64,000 nt of DNA from Hofstenia miamia (lineage: Eukaryota > Xenacoelomorpha > Acoela), in NCBI GenBank assembly GCA_004352715.1, contig SCFE01000089.1, forward strand, positions 750,306 through 814,305, in the 5' to 3' direction. The position numbers were made by a program, and so were the translations under genes. Below the pieces are notes generated by a model. That model saw only the letters and a program-made list of their open reading frames with translations. It did no database searches and was not told the origin of the DNA. Shown piece by piece: positions 23,009 through 36,631 of this stretch; the stretch's first letter is position 1, and the number at the start of each line of letters is the position of its first letter.

Positions 23009-24790
23009 TCACACATAATTTAAAACGTTGTTGATAATAATCTTTCGTGGGTTTTTTCTTAATGTCTTTAATGGTAAAGAAATCGCTGTTTCCACTTCGA
23101 TATCAATTAAATACATGTTGGATTTTAACATGGTAAGAAAGTGAGAAAACGTTTTGTTGCTTAAAGTGATATTTGTCCTTTTTATAGATAAAGCCTGTAA
23201 AGTTCGAATTCTACTGTTAATAATTGCTTGAAGAAATGTTATCGGAATTTGTTCATTGTGGGATAAGTCTATTGAGAATAACGTGTTGCTTTGAGATAGA
23301 ACTCTTCGAAGTTCTGAATCTAAGTGTGGAGTAATCCCAGTGCTTTTCATATTTAAAGTTTTCAACTTGCTAGCTTTGCTATCTGCAATTGCGATAATTT
23401 GTTGTCCGCAAAGGCCATCGTTATAAGATAAGTCTACATGTTTGAGGAATTTATTAACTTCAAATATTTGAAATAGACTTTCGCTATCATACTTTTTTAT
23501 ATCAGTGTTGCTTAGATTTAATGTCACTAGTGTGGACACGTTGCTGTCGATGATCGCCATTAATTGTTCATTGTTCACAAAGAAGTCTCCTTCGAGATTC
23601 AACACTCTGATATTATTGTTGAGTTCTAATAAACTTTTGATACTTTGGGCTCCACTCATGTTTAAATATTTGCACTTTTTGAGAGATAATTGCTTAAGGT
23701 TTACAGGCTTCTTGCTTGTTATATTTGCTAAGGTATTCATCGAAAGTTTGGTTTTATCTAGTTTAATTTTTTTCAAATACTTATTTACACTAACGATCTT
23801 TGTAAGAACGTCATTCCTACTGTTTCTAATATACGTATCAGAAATGTCCAAATCCTTCAATAAATTTAAATCGCTGTCAGCAATCGCGTCCAAATGTTCA
23901 CCGTTTGTCCAATTATTCTTATTCAAATGGAGTACTTGTATGTTTTGATTTTCTTCAAAAATCTTGTATAGTAATCCATATGACGTTGTTGACGTTTTAA
24001 GAATGTCCGAGAATTTAAAGACTCTAAGAGATTTTGTGGTTGAGGCAATTATTTCCAGTAGCATATTTAGAACATTAGCCTTGTTCTTAAATCTGTGTGA
24101 TCCAGTTATTACCAATTTTTCAATCTTGACGTTTTTCAACAACATTTTGAACCCCATAAGAGCTGTAAAGCAAACTTTCTTTAGATGCAGTATTCTTAAA
24201 TATTTTGACGTTATGGAAGACAATGCGTTCAATACAATGCTGAAGTCCACTTTCTCACTTGCGCAATTAGACCACATTAGCTTCAAGGTTGTTAGTTTTC
24301 TATTTATTGAAAAGACATTCTTTAAATCTACTGTCATCCCTGTGTAATCTTGACAACACGAGAACTCCAGTGTTTTAAGCGACTCGAATCGTGATTGGGA
24401 AATGATTTTTAACAGAGAATTTTGTGTGGGTAAGTCTTTCAATGCATTATCCTGATAAGTGCATTTTATCTTCTCTAACTTTGGAGCTCCTTGAAAAGTG
24501 TAATTCCTAACAGGAGGATTGCTCTGCGAATCTTGTTCTACTTTCACAGTTATTGAAGCATGTGGCATGTATACATTTTGTCTCAATGTTTCCAGTGCAT
24601 CCTTAATAGGTCCGTGAATGTAGACATTTTTGTAGGGCGTGGAATGGACCATTTTGTAAAATTTTCTGCAACATATTGTAAGATTAGTTATTTGTTCATA
24701 TCTTGGAAGTTGTCCAATTATTTTTATCAAAACTTCATCTGAAAGCAATAAAATGTGATCGTAGGTTAATTCGTGCATATTTGTTGGCAT
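23009..24790 (-). CDS. F-box and leucine-rich-repeat protein, intronless
   Basis: An uninterrupted frame of 593 residues from the first ATG at 24790; a second in-frame ATG lies at 24778. Residues about 13-55 form an F-box (LLLSDEVLIKIIGQLPRYEQ, with ICCRKFYKMV after it), the domain that binds SKP1 in SCF ubiquitin ligases. The rest, from about residue 100, is built of irregular leucine-rich repeats with the theme LxxLNLSxTxI, for example LVTLNLSNTDI, LKHVDLSYNDGL, LKTLNMKSTGI, LFSIDLSHNEQI and LQALSIKRTNI. These would form the substrate-binding arc, as in FBXL/AMN1-type proteins. I cannot assign an orthologue. It is basic and Asn/Lys-rich, in keeping with local base composition. Lack of introns may reflect a retrocopy or an expanded lineage-specific family. 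It is head-to-head with the gene starting at 25593. Confidence 0.88.
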   Translation of the reverse strand: MPTNMHELTYDHILLLSDEVLIKIIGQLPRYEQITNLTICCRKFYKMVHSTPYKNVYIHGPIKDALETLRQNVYMPHASITVKVEQDSQSNPPVRNYTFQGAPKLEKIKCTYQDNALKDLPTQNSLLKIISQSRFESLKTLEFSCCQDYTGMTVDLKNVFSINRKLTTLKLMWSNCASEKVDFSIVLNALSSITSKYLRILHLKKVCFTALMGFKMLLKNVKIEKLVITGSHRFKNKANVLNMLLEIIASTTKSLRVFKFSDILKTSTTSYGLLYKIFEENQNIQVLHLNKNNWTNGEHLDAIADSDLNLLKDLDISDTYIRNSRNDVLTKIVSVNKYLKKIKLDKTKLSMNTLANITSKKPVNLKQLSLKKCKYLNMSGAQSIKSLLELNNNIRVLNLEGDFFVNNEQLMAIIDSNVSTLVTLNLSNTDIKKYDSESLFQIFEVNKFLKHVDLSYNDGLCGQQIIAIADSKASKLKTLNMKSTGITPHLDSELRRVLSQSNTLFSIDLSHNEQIPITFLQAIINSRIRTLQALSIKRTNITLSNKTFSHFLTMLKSNMYLIDIEVETAISLPLKTLRKNPRKIIINNVLNYV

Positions 24791-25592
24791 TGTGTTTAAA
24801 TGCAAACATATTATTTACTTATCATGTTTGATTGGATATTTGCAGACTGTTTATTGCTTACGTAATTTTTCATGTTTTTAGTTCTATTTTTTATATTGAA
24901 TAGTAACACTGTGCTGTCATTATGCCGTGAGACCCTGTGATTGCGGATAATCATTTCCACAATATTAATTTTGCTGTGAATATTTACCTTGGAACATACC
25001 TTGTTATTGATGTTATTTCCTATATATTGTTTGGTTAAGCATTCATAGTCCTCTTATAAGTGAAATGCTATTGACACTCACTGCGAATTCATGGATTTAA
25101 TAGCTATGAACGAATGATTATCTAGTCCTTTTTTGAAAATAGTAAGCCCTTAGGAACATAAATGTATTCAATATTCAGTTCCTAGAATTTCAAATGTTAT
25201 TCGTTTTCAACTACTACATTTAGCACCAAGAAAATATATGTAATATTATTTCTCAACGTTTTCTTCATTTGCTGTCTTATATTTATATGATAAATCTATT
25301 CAAATACTAATTTTTAGTTGCCAAAATGAGGAATGCATACTAAGATTTTAGGATGACCATAGTCTTCTTAAATTGTAGATTTGAGTGTGTCGCTGTTCTT
25401 TATTAGTGAATTATTGCGAATGTTAATAACTGAAAGTTGTTCATTGTACTTGCATAGCATAACTATTTTTATAATAATACATTTTCTCCGTGCGCCTTTC
25501 CCTGCAACATCTGGAGCGCCGCTCGCATGTACGTTTCTAATGCATTATTTCGGATATTGAAGCGCGCATGTACATGCAGGTGCTTTATTAGC
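24791..25592. promoter_or_regulatory. Shared upstream region of two divergent genes
   Basis: About 800 bp between the start codons of the F-box gene (minus) and the serine-rich gene (plus). It must hold both 5' ends and possibly a bidirectional promoter. A GC-richer patch (CTGGAGCGCCGCTCGCATG) lies at about 25510-25530. No TATA box or known operator can be assigned with confidence. Confidence 0.4.
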
Positions 25593-28500
25593 ATGTCGTT
25601 TAACTTTTACGAGAGTGCATTTTACCAAAACTTGAAATCCAAGTACCCCAATGGATTCGATTCATCTCCAAGCAATTTACTAAATAAAAATCTCTCAAAA
25701 TCACAACCCGATCTCTTTCGTCCGCCTAGTAGTGCTTCTTCAGACTGTAGCAGCAAAACATCAGGCTCTTACATCACAGTTCCGGATGAATTTGCCGATG
25801 TTTTTAACGCGCGAGAGGATACAAGCGCCCCTATGCGATATGCTAGTCCTACTAAGCGCCGCGTCGCGAGTGGAAACCGTTTTACACCATCAGTCTCCAA
25901 TAATTTACCAACCGTAAGTTAAATTCCTTGTTTTCTTATGTACACGCTTTAATAATAAGGTTTGTATTTGTAGATTACATGCATGTTTGGAGTTACAAAA
26001 CATTTAAGCTCTTGTAGTTTTTGAATTTGATTTAAAAATAGTAGTCAAGTATCGTTCTTACGAATCAGGATTTTTAGTTTAGGATAGCATAATCCAATCT
26101 GTCAAGTCCTGGCAAATTTTGTTAAACGTTGTCAAGAAAATTAATTTAATAAAAGAATTGTTTTGATTATTTAATCACCATTTCAGATGCTATTCAATGA
26201 AAAGTATGTAATAAATTTTGATAATTGTTAAAGCTAAGCATAGAATCACGTTATGTTGAGTGTACGACACAAAAATTGCACTATTTATTTTGTATTGACC
26301 AAAGGATATCATGTTGTATACTGTTTATGATTGATTGACATTATCATATTTGCTCGTTTGTTAGAATATATGTTAAGGCTTTGCGTACGCGGTTGGGTAT
26401 TCACATTGCAACCGTTTAAATTAGGATGAATCCCAACCAAAATTTCGGTTAGGGCTTCTAATTGGCAAGCATGATGTTATATATATATATATATACACAT
26501 ACAGTACATACTAGATTATCCGGTCTACCTGGGCAAATGGCTGTAAAACGTAGTGCATAAACCATATTTTCGGATAATTGAATTGACCACTCTTGTAACA
26601 ATTTTATAATATGTCAAGAAAATTTTAATGCAGTACCGCAACTCTAGAAATTCGTGGGCCTGCTGCAAACGCCATCATTACGCATATGTAAGTGAACATT
26701 CTCATTAAGAGGGAATTACTTTCTATTGCAAAGTAAAACTTGTCAAATAAATAATTTGTTTGTGTTAAGGCATTAGTGTAAATGCTTATTTTTCCAATAA
26801 TAAAATAGTTTAGATGTAGACTTTCTTGGCATTTTTAATGTACTTTGCTTCATTTTGGTATTTGTATATTAGTGATGAATAACGAATGACTATGTAATAA
26901 CATGTTTTAGATGTTTTGAGAGAATATGTTTCTTTAGAAACTAAAGTATTATTGCAAGAATGTTTTCTAATGATATCTAGTTATGACCGAATAATCAAGA
27001 AACTGCCGAATAATCTATGTATTTTTCTTAGGACATACTTCGGTTATTCAAATTCAGGATAATCTAGGATATCCTGCTCGAATATTTCTACACTTCATTT
27101 TAATTGGCAGTAAACAATTTAAACGAACTGCTCTAATTGCATTAATTGCTTACTTTGTAACTAAGTGAGTGAAATGCCTAAATCAAAACAATAGAAATTG
27201 ATTTTTGGGCTTGCGTTTTAAATATCGTTTTTGAAATATTTTGTTCACAATTGCAAAGGACCAGAAGATCAAAAGAAAACTCATCTAAATCAACGATTTA
27301 TGATTGCATAAATCGCCACTTGCCGTTACACAGCAATTTGCGACATCTAGTGTTTAAAGCAACCTAAAAAACGAACAAATGTTTAAGCTACTTAAGAATA
27401 AATATACAGAACTGCGCACACTGTGCATTCACTTCCACTAAATTAATTCATTATCTCATCCCATTAGAATATGCTTAAAAATAAATTATTTGAGCATTTT
27501 AGAACTGCATTTCTTACTGTCAGACCAGGTGTAATGCAGTGACTATAAGATGTTTTCAATTACCACGTTTAGCGAATGATTTTAAAAAAACCATTTGTCA
27601 ATAATGCTATTAAGCGAAATTCTCTAAATTATGCTTTTGCTAAGTTCACTCACTAAGTGGGATAATCGAACTAGTTCAAAAAGATTACTCATCCTTTGAA
27701 TTGCTTTTACATTAATAAATCATTTGTTGTATCAAACCGTACCTGCAGTTATAAACTGCAACACATCTGAAAGAAAGATTACTTCCTACTAGAGTCTCAA
27801 CATCATTTTTCTTGAGACTTGCTGCTAATTGTAACAATATTTTGTCATTCGATTACCTTTGCCATTGAGATTCGTTTATTATTGTGAATCCATTGTTATA
27901 TTTTAAATAAAAAATTATGAAAATTTAATTTTCTTTAAAATGAGTGTTAACATTTCAGGTCAAGTTGACTTCTATTTTGTCTAATCCCTTTTTTCAAAAG
28001 CAAATCTACAGTCGACGCATCTTTTTATTCTAATTTTCTTTTTATTAGTAAATCCAAGATTAAAATACGCCGTTTTAGTTTTTTATCAACCAATTGTCAA
28101 TGAGTCCTTCTTTTTAAATCTAAACGAAATTTTATAGTTATTCGATCAAAAAAGGGCTGCGATAATTAGCTTTTTAGCCGTGCCTAATCCGACTGCTGTA
28201 AACATTATTTTCCTAAATGATTCTCGCGAATTCATTGCAGTCGAATTTAAAGAAAATTACGCGCCTTAGTTCAATTGCGGAATCTTAGATTTGCTATTGG
28301 TTAGCGGTATTTCTTGCATTTATTGTGTTATTTTAGCAAACAATGGCTGAAGCTGCATCAACCGCCACTAATTTCAAGTTTATTTCGAACAGTAAGTATT
28401 TCATTATTCATGATGTGAAATGTATTTATAGCATGTTTTATTCATTAGTTTAAGATATTTCAAAGATTTTGGTCGGTTTTTTATTAAGATCTCTCAAAAA

Positions 28501-31500
28501 AGAAACGTTGTAGCTAATTGATCCATTCAACACGTTTCTTCCATTTTCTAGCAATTTAACATCCTAGATTAGCTTATCGTAAAATTTGAATCTTGTCTAA
28601 GTATAATCTATAAATTGGGACAGCATGTTATATGAAATTATGTTTGTTCATTTCGCAACGAATTTTTTTTTATATATTGCGTTAAATAATTGATCAGTAC
28701 TAAAAATTTCCAAACTGAAAAGTGAAAATCCATTTTGTCCATTCCATTTGGAATATATCTTGGCCATTAATTATTAGGTACTTTATATATTTTTCGCCTT
28801 TTGCATTTTAACTTGGACCGAAAATGTCGAACCATTACAACTCTGGCAATAGGTCTCTACTAAGTAGTGTTCATTTAAATAACATGTTCGAGGTTTTACT
28901 GCAAGGCGCAATTTGTTGCTTTGCTATGTTCAATGAATTAAGATGACATTTTCCGGATTTTCCATTGGCTGCGTTTGTTTCAAAGAAACGCATTTAAAAT
29001 TGGAAAGTAACATTGTCAAACTTTCTTGTCAGTGTGTGAGATCATTTCAAAGCAGCGTTGTTGTAATCATATCCAATTATTAATCTTAGAAAGTCATTAT
29101 ATTTTTGTGACTTACATTATGATAGAATGATGTTTTCGACTAATACAGTGAAACTGAAATTGGAAATTTTAAAGTTTAGTTTTATTCAATTTTATAGTTA
29201 ATACTTGTTTACAGTTAAAATTTATTTTACTTTTTATCTTGATTTTTCTACTTCAATACAATTGTGCCTTGTAGTGCGTTTTCCTATTTCAATTCCCACA
29301 GTTCTGCTTGCATTTTTTGTAATATCATACTGCTTGGATACATTTTTCTTCACAATTCAACTCTTCATTTGTTTATTTTTCAAATTCATGTACATAGTAC
29401 GCAGCATTGGACACGAGTCCAAAAAAGGCCAAATTAAATGAAGATGTAAGCTCAAACTTAAGACAATTAATGTTATCGAACTTATAAACAGCTTCTGCCT
29501 TGCAAATCAAATAATATTTTGATTCTGTTTTTATATTTGGCATTTAGTTTCGTTTTTCTAGAAAAGGCTCATTAATAAAAAAATCAGCAGAAAGCTTAGT
29601 GTGTTGAAAACGAATCAATAAATATGACGGGCCGAAAAAGGCCCCCAAGAATTACATTGCGAGCTGCAAACTGGTCTGAATAATTCGGACGTGTCTATCT
29701 CTGATAGTACATCAAACAAGACCATTTTAAAAAATGAATTGATATTTTTAATTCCAACGATTTTTTAAATTCCGTTTAAATTGTCTCAACTTACTGAATC
29801 AGTCGATGACTTTCTGGTCAAATGTTTTGTTTGTTCTCAACTACGTTTTATAATCATTTACATTTTCCAAAATCTATTGCTTTGTGAGAATCTTTGCTGA
29901 AACAATATTAACTTGATAGCTTTGGTGTTTATTTTAGTATTGTATGACAATATTAAATTTTGTTATACCACACTTTTGAATAATTCCCCTGATGTTACAG
30001 AGCTTTATATTAACCACTTAATTGTCCAACCGAGCAGTCATTACAAATGGGAAAAATTGACACTGCTTTTGTTTTGAATAAAGAAAACATTACAAACAAT
30101 TAGTTCCCGCTATTTTCGCATCCTTCTAAAGAGTGACCTATTTTAATATTGTAACAGACCGGCTATTAATACATTATTTGCACCGGTCATTTTGTAGACT
30201 ATCTACTATAATGTGTTTTATGTTAATATTTTGCCGAAGTTTCTTAGATCGATCTTTTAAAATTTCAACATCCGCATGTACTTTGTGAATTATTGAAGTA
30301 ATTATTTATTTATTTATGCTGACGTCCAGTGTAAGGGGATTTTCAGAATTTAAGTTCTAATTAATTTTGAATTTAATTATCACAGTGCGTCATAAAGTTC
30401 AAGCTTTATGTTCCTGTTTTATAAAACTATAGTGGTAAAGTTTTGCTGCCATTAAACACTTAAAATAAAAAAAATTTACAGAATTACAATTTAATACATG
30501 TTTTCGAAGCTGTCAAATAAGTAAAACCGTTTTTTATTAACGTAGAACCGAAAAAGCATTTATTCAGTGATTAGGGTTTAAACGTTTGAAACAATGTTTT
30601 TGCTGCAGACAAAACCACTTCAAAGTACCTAAATTTTGCTGAAAACATTGAATTATGATAGACCTATCAACATTCATTTTTCGTTTCGTATAAGTATGAA
30701 AATTTAGTAATTAGAAAGAGAATTTAATATCAAAACAAATATTAAATTTAGTTTTGCTATTTTTCAGTAGAAAGTCGATTATGAACGTATCAAAGGACGA
30801 ATTTCAAAATTGTTTTTATATGAATCATTTAAAAAACATTGCAAAAAAACATATGTTTGAAACATTGATTTATATATTTTTTTAAAAAATTAGGTTTTAT
30901 TATTTTACTTTTTAACTTGTAAATTTTATCAAAAAGCAATTTATTGATGTTAAATCTGACGAAATTTAGTAGTGTATTACAAACTTTCACTCTATTGCAA
31001 CACTTAAATTTTTCTCTGATTTGATTTTTTCAAAATTAGTTGTATCAATTTATTTTTAGATATCAGATATCAAAAATCTTCTTTCACAAGACGCCATCGA
31101 TCTGCTGGTAGCCCTGCAAGGTAACTTTCAGTATTGAGTTTTATTTATCACTTTTTGAAATATGAATAATGCTCTCTTAGAATCAATTATTTTAGTAAAA
31201 TAATTTTGAACATTTTATGGTAAAACATGATATTTCTTAAGTAAATAGATATAAGATGCATAGTATTTGTTTGTTAACCTATTATAAGTTTTGAGTAACT
31301 TAGTCTCAATTGGCAGGCGGTAACTCTATCTTTTCCATTAGGTGATTACCTTTGATAGCTCATAGGAAATGGGTAAACTGTTGCTAATATTACTCGATGG
31401 TCAATATTCTTTGTATGGTCAAATTTTAAAATCTAATTAAAAAAACCGCTGCCATGTGTCCTCATTTAATTGACTGTTAACCAGGTTAAATGAACTCTTG

Positions 31501-33759
31501 AAATAAAACACATCATCGCAATTGCCTTTTATAATTTTAAAGATTTAATTATGCATATATATATATATATATATTTGCATTATTTGAAAATTTGGTGTGG
31601 GAATTATAAATAGATTATACACTTGCCTACTGTTTAGTAAATCATGATTATGTCGTTTATATGTTGTAGACTTGCAAATAGTTGATCTCTTCTGGGTTAA
31701 TACTAATAAATATCAATTGGCTTCAGACTATATGCAAACTTGTCTTAATCCATAGCCGTTTTCATTTTGACTTAATTCCGATGTACATGTAAATGCTATT
31801 TATTTGTTTTTAGTAGGTTATTATAAGATGAATTGATGAATGGCATTTTCAAAATTGAATGAGTCACAACTATTAAGAGACTTACGCAATTATCAATGTA
31901 ACCTCCTAATATCCTTCTATTTTATTTTTTAAATTGCAAATTTTGATTAATTATACTGTTCATGTTAATTTTTGTCGCTTTGAATGAAAACTAATTGAAA
32001 ATCTTTTGTCTGTTACCTATTACCAACTATGGTTTTTGAAAATGTTGCATCACTTTTCAGATGTGGCACATTAATCCCAATCATGGGCGATGGCGAAAGT
32101 GTAAAGATCTATAAAAAATTAATAATGCATAGCCTATATATGCAAATTATAGTAATTTATATTTCTGGTTTTATTATATTTCATTGATATTTCAAAATTT
32201 AGTAAGTTATATATTTTTTGGCAAAGTTCAAAAAAGGGAAGAGGCAGCCCCTACCCCTCCCCCATCCCTATTTACGTCATCGATCCCAAAACTGAATTAT
32301 ATTTGAGATGTGTGCGTCATCCAGGCATTTGCTATTTATTGTTTAAGTGTTCTTTTAACACGAAGTCTGTGTTGTCAGCAACGAGTGCCTTGTATTCCAT
32401 TATTTTTTTGCATTCTTGATTAACTCGGTTTTTTTATTTCATTCCTTGATGTAATTCAATATATATATATATATATATGATCACTAAAAGTAATTATTTA
32501 CATATTATTGAAAATTAAATGAAGATATAAACTAGTCTTTATATTTAACAGTTGAGGATTGATATTCACGTACGTCATTATTGATTTTATAAAAGTACAG
32601 TGGAACTTTTTTGAATTAGAAATATAAAGTCTTCCGCCATGGCAACGGATTTTACTAGTATACTGTAATTGAATGGTACTTAGGTTTTTTTCTTCAATTG
32701 CCGCTGCATATCCTCGATTTCTCTTGCTATTGTGAATTAGCATTTCTAAGTTTTTCTTGTATCGTATTTGAGATGAATGATAAGATTCAATTATCAATGA
32801 AAATCAAAAAATTTTGTCAAACAGGTAATTGGCTTTCACATCAGACTTGTTTATTCTCACTAGACTTTACATACCAGAAAACTGACTAGTTTTTTTGAGA
32901 CAGGTTTCTTGATTCTCTCTATTTTCAGACAACATCCCTTCCCTACTTTTCTATTTTCGTGTCGCCTACGTCACGTTATTTTGGAATTGATGAATGAGTT
33001 GAATATTTCTATTGAAATGTGGAAATATTTTTATAACCTTTTATTAAGCGTGTGTAAATTTTAATTATTTTTTATGTGGGTAATTTTATTCGAGCGCTAT
33101 ATATTATATATATATTTCGGCAAAATTCTCCAAATTTGGTACACAGCGTATCTAAGGGAAAATTTTCCTTTGACACAGCTTCTATGGAATTTGTTTATTG
33201 CAATCTGTTATGACAATATTTGTTGACAAAAAATTTTTCAAACTTTATTTGCTGAGAAAATTTTATTATATACTTATATATTATATATATATATATATNN
33301 NNNNNNNNNNNNNNNNNNNNNNNNNNNNNNNNNNNNNNNNNNNNNNNNNNNNNNNNNNNNNNNNNNNNNNNNNNNNNNNNNNNNNNNNNNNNNNNNNNNN
33401 NNNNNNNNNNNNNNNNNNNNNNNNNNNNNNNNNNNNNNNNNNNNNNNNNNNNNNNNNNNNNNNNNNNNNNNNNNNNNNNNNNNNNNNNNNNNNNNNNNNN
33501 NNNNNNNNNNNNNNNNNNNNNNNNNNNNNNNNNNNNNNNNNNNNNNNNNNNNNNNNNNNNNNNNNNNNNNNNNNNNNNNNNNNNNNNNNNNNNNNNNNNN
33601 NNNNNNNNNNNNNNNNNNNNNNNNNNNNNNNNNNNNNNNNNNNNNNNNNNNNNNNNNNNNNNNNNNNNNNNNNNNNNNNNNNNNNNNNNNNNNNNNNNNN
33701 NNNNNNNNNNNNNNNNNNNNNNNNNNNNNNNNNNNNNNNNNNNNNNNNNNNNNNNAATA

Positions 33760-33795
<36 letters not shown>

Positions 33796-36592
33796 CATTA
33801 TAGATCCATGTTTTATCTGTTTGAGATTACAATCTTTTAGTAATAATAATGAAGAAATGGCCCTCGCAGTCACCAACAATTTACAAATAATATATACAAA
33901 GGATCCAAGAGACATATTAATGATTGATTTGTATTTTGATATTTTGGAAACAGTTCAGCCGAACGTATTTTAAGTCTTTTTAAAATATATATGTTTTCTG
34001 AGTTATGAAATATATTAAAGGTGGAAGAGGGCCAGTCTACCCACCTGGGCTGCGGGATGTGCTGGATCAAAATATATCCATGTAGGCTGGACCGAGAAAA
34101 AGTAAATGAAATGCGGGATAAATTGTCTTTTAGTTAATATGACAAAAGAGTATATTTTAAATAATTCCACATATGTTTTCAGATTTTTTGCAGCTTGTGC
34201 TCAACAAACTGTTCCAAGCTCTTAGCATTATATTGATTTTGTTGTTTTTCTATTTTATTGGTAGCTTACTGATTATTGGACTAAAAGTTGCGAGCCAGGG
34301 TAAACCAAATGTGGGTTTTCAAAAATTACATAGGCTGTGAGCAGGTCCAATATTTGAAATAGTACGTGGAGTGGGCTGGGCTGGGCCTTAGAATAACTTC
34401 CGCTTCCACTCTTGAGATATATGCTTGCACTCATATATTTATTTATCCGAATTACGCAAATCAACTAATGACGAATTAGACAACTAGTGTAATGAAGCTA
34501 AATAGTTTTATTAAACCACTTCGATTCGTGGTATTGATTATTATATTAAAAAAATTATGAGAATAACAGCAGCGATTGCAGTTACTATGAAAAATACGGA
34601 TTTGACAGATTATCTGTATATATGATGAATACCGCTTATTTAAATACAAATCTTCGTTAACTAGTAAAAAAATGTGTTATTACCATGACAGCTTATTGTT
34701 TGCTTGACTTTAGTCACTATTCAATTAAAGAGCTTGAATAGCAAAGAATAGGAAATATTAGCAAATCATTGATTTAAGATTTGATGAACTTAATATCGTT
34801 GTATAGTATAAACTCAATTATGTAAATATTGGTAAACTAGTACATATACAATAATTGCGTGAAAATAACTTTTTTACATAATCAATGTAAAAAGTACCCA
34901 AAGAAAAATAAATGAAAAAAATCTTTTGAAAAAACAGCGAGATATAAATATGAGGCGTACACAGAACGAGTTTTGAGGAACTTTTTTACAGTAAGCGATA
35001 TATATATATATATATATAACATTGGCGCAAAACTAAGGTACGTATATACAGTATAGTGCAATGGCCGAATTAACACTAACTGCCAAATTTTGAACATGAT
35101 TAACCCTAGAATATGTGATCATAGATAGTATTGTAATTTTTATAGGTTTTTTTAATACATTTTAAATACAAGTTGACACTAACATTGTAAAAAGCTTTTT
35201 GAATTTTTGAGGTGCAGAGTAGCCTTTGACATAATGCGCTAATAGAGGTTTTCCTCCTTTAAAAAATAGACATGTATGTTTTTTTGCACACGACCTATTT
35301 CGCATATCGTACACAAATATAGCATTGAACGGCTCAACAACTTCATAATTGTCAAAATACCAGTTGGCCGTTTTGGGTCTTTGCTTTAATATGCATATAT
35401 ATATNNNNNNNNNNNNNNNNNNNNNNNNNNNNNNNNNNNNNNNNNNNNNNNNNNNNNNNNNNNNNNNNNNNNNNNNNNNNNNNNNNNNNNNNNNNNNNNN
35501 NNNNNNNNNNNNNNNNNNNNNNNNNNNNNNNNNNNNNNNNNNNNNNNNNNNNNNNNNNNNNNNNNNNNNNNNNNNNNNNNNNNNNNNNNNNNNNNNNNNN
35601 NNNNNNNNNNNNNNNNNNNNNNNNNNNNNNNNNNNNNNNNNNNNNNNNNNNNNNNNNNNNNNNNNNNNNNNNNNNNNNNNNNNNNNNNNNNNNNNNNNNN
35701 NNNNNNNNNNNNNNNNNNNNNNNNNNNNNNNNNNNNNNNNNNNNNNNNNNNNNNNNNNNNNNNNNNNNNNNNNNNNNNNNNNNNNNNNNNNNNNNNNNNN
35801 NNNNNNNNNNNNNNNNNNNNNNNNNNNNNNNNNNNNNNNNNNNNNNNNNNNNNNNNNNNNNNNNNNNNNNNNNNNNNNNNNNNNNNNNNNNNNNNNNNNN
35901 NNNNNNNNNNNNNNNNNNNNNNNNNNNNNNNNNNNNNNNNNNNNNNNNNNNNNNNNNNNNNNNNNNNNNNNNNNNNNNNNNNNNNNNNNNNNNNNNNNNN
36001 NNNNNNNNNNNNNNNNNNNNNNNNNNNNNNNNNNNNNNNNNNNNNNNNNNNNNNNNNNNNNNNNNNNNNNNNNNNNNNNNNNNNNNNNNNNNNNNNNNNN
36101 NNNNNNNNNNNNNNNNNNNNNNNNNNNNNNNNNNNNNNNNNNNNNNNNNNNNNNNNNNNNNNNNNNNNNNNNNNNNNNNNNNNNNNNNNNNNNNNNNNNN
36201 NNNNNNNNNNNNNNNNNNNNNNNNNNNNNNNNNNNNNNNNNNNNNNNNNNNNNNNNNNNNNNNNNNNNNNNNNNNNNNNNNNNNNNNNNNNNNNNNNNNN
36301 NNNNNNNNNNNNNNNNNNNNNNNNNNNNNNNNNNNNNNNNNNNNNNNNNNNNNNNNNNNNNNNNNNNNNNNNNNNNNNNNNNNNNNNNNNNNNNNNNNNN
36401 NNNNCTATGGAAGGCATTGGCTCTAATAAATGGACTAGTGTAATGCATATGATTAAGAAACTGTTAAATTTGCAACTTCATTAATATAAAAAAAATTTTT
36501 GGTTACAAACGACGAATATTGTTACAAACGGCGTATATATATGAAAATGATTATAAATGACGAATATAAATTCTGTATAAATTACAAACGGC

Positions 36593-36631
<39 letters not shown>

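Larger units (their letters stand above)
25914..28336 (+). other. Intron 1 of the serine-rich gene
   Basis: GTAAGT donor and TTATTTTAG acceptor. It contains an AT repeat (26478-26495) and a pogo-like MITE candidate (26502-27076); otherwise unassigned. Confidence 0.65.

Noticed and set aside
23505-24347. Plus-strand frames inside the F-box gene
   Set aside because: Antisense shadows of the F-box/LRR coding frame.
29205-29441. Hydrophobic 78-residue frame in intron 2 of the serine-rich gene
   Set aside because: T-rich intronic DNA gives Phe/Leu/Ile-rich chance frames; no start context or similarity.
34020-34390. GC-richer segments (GGGCTGCGGGATGTGCTGG, GGGCTGGGCTGGGCC) resembling hAT element ends
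   Set aside because: No matching inverted ends or 8-bp duplication could be found.
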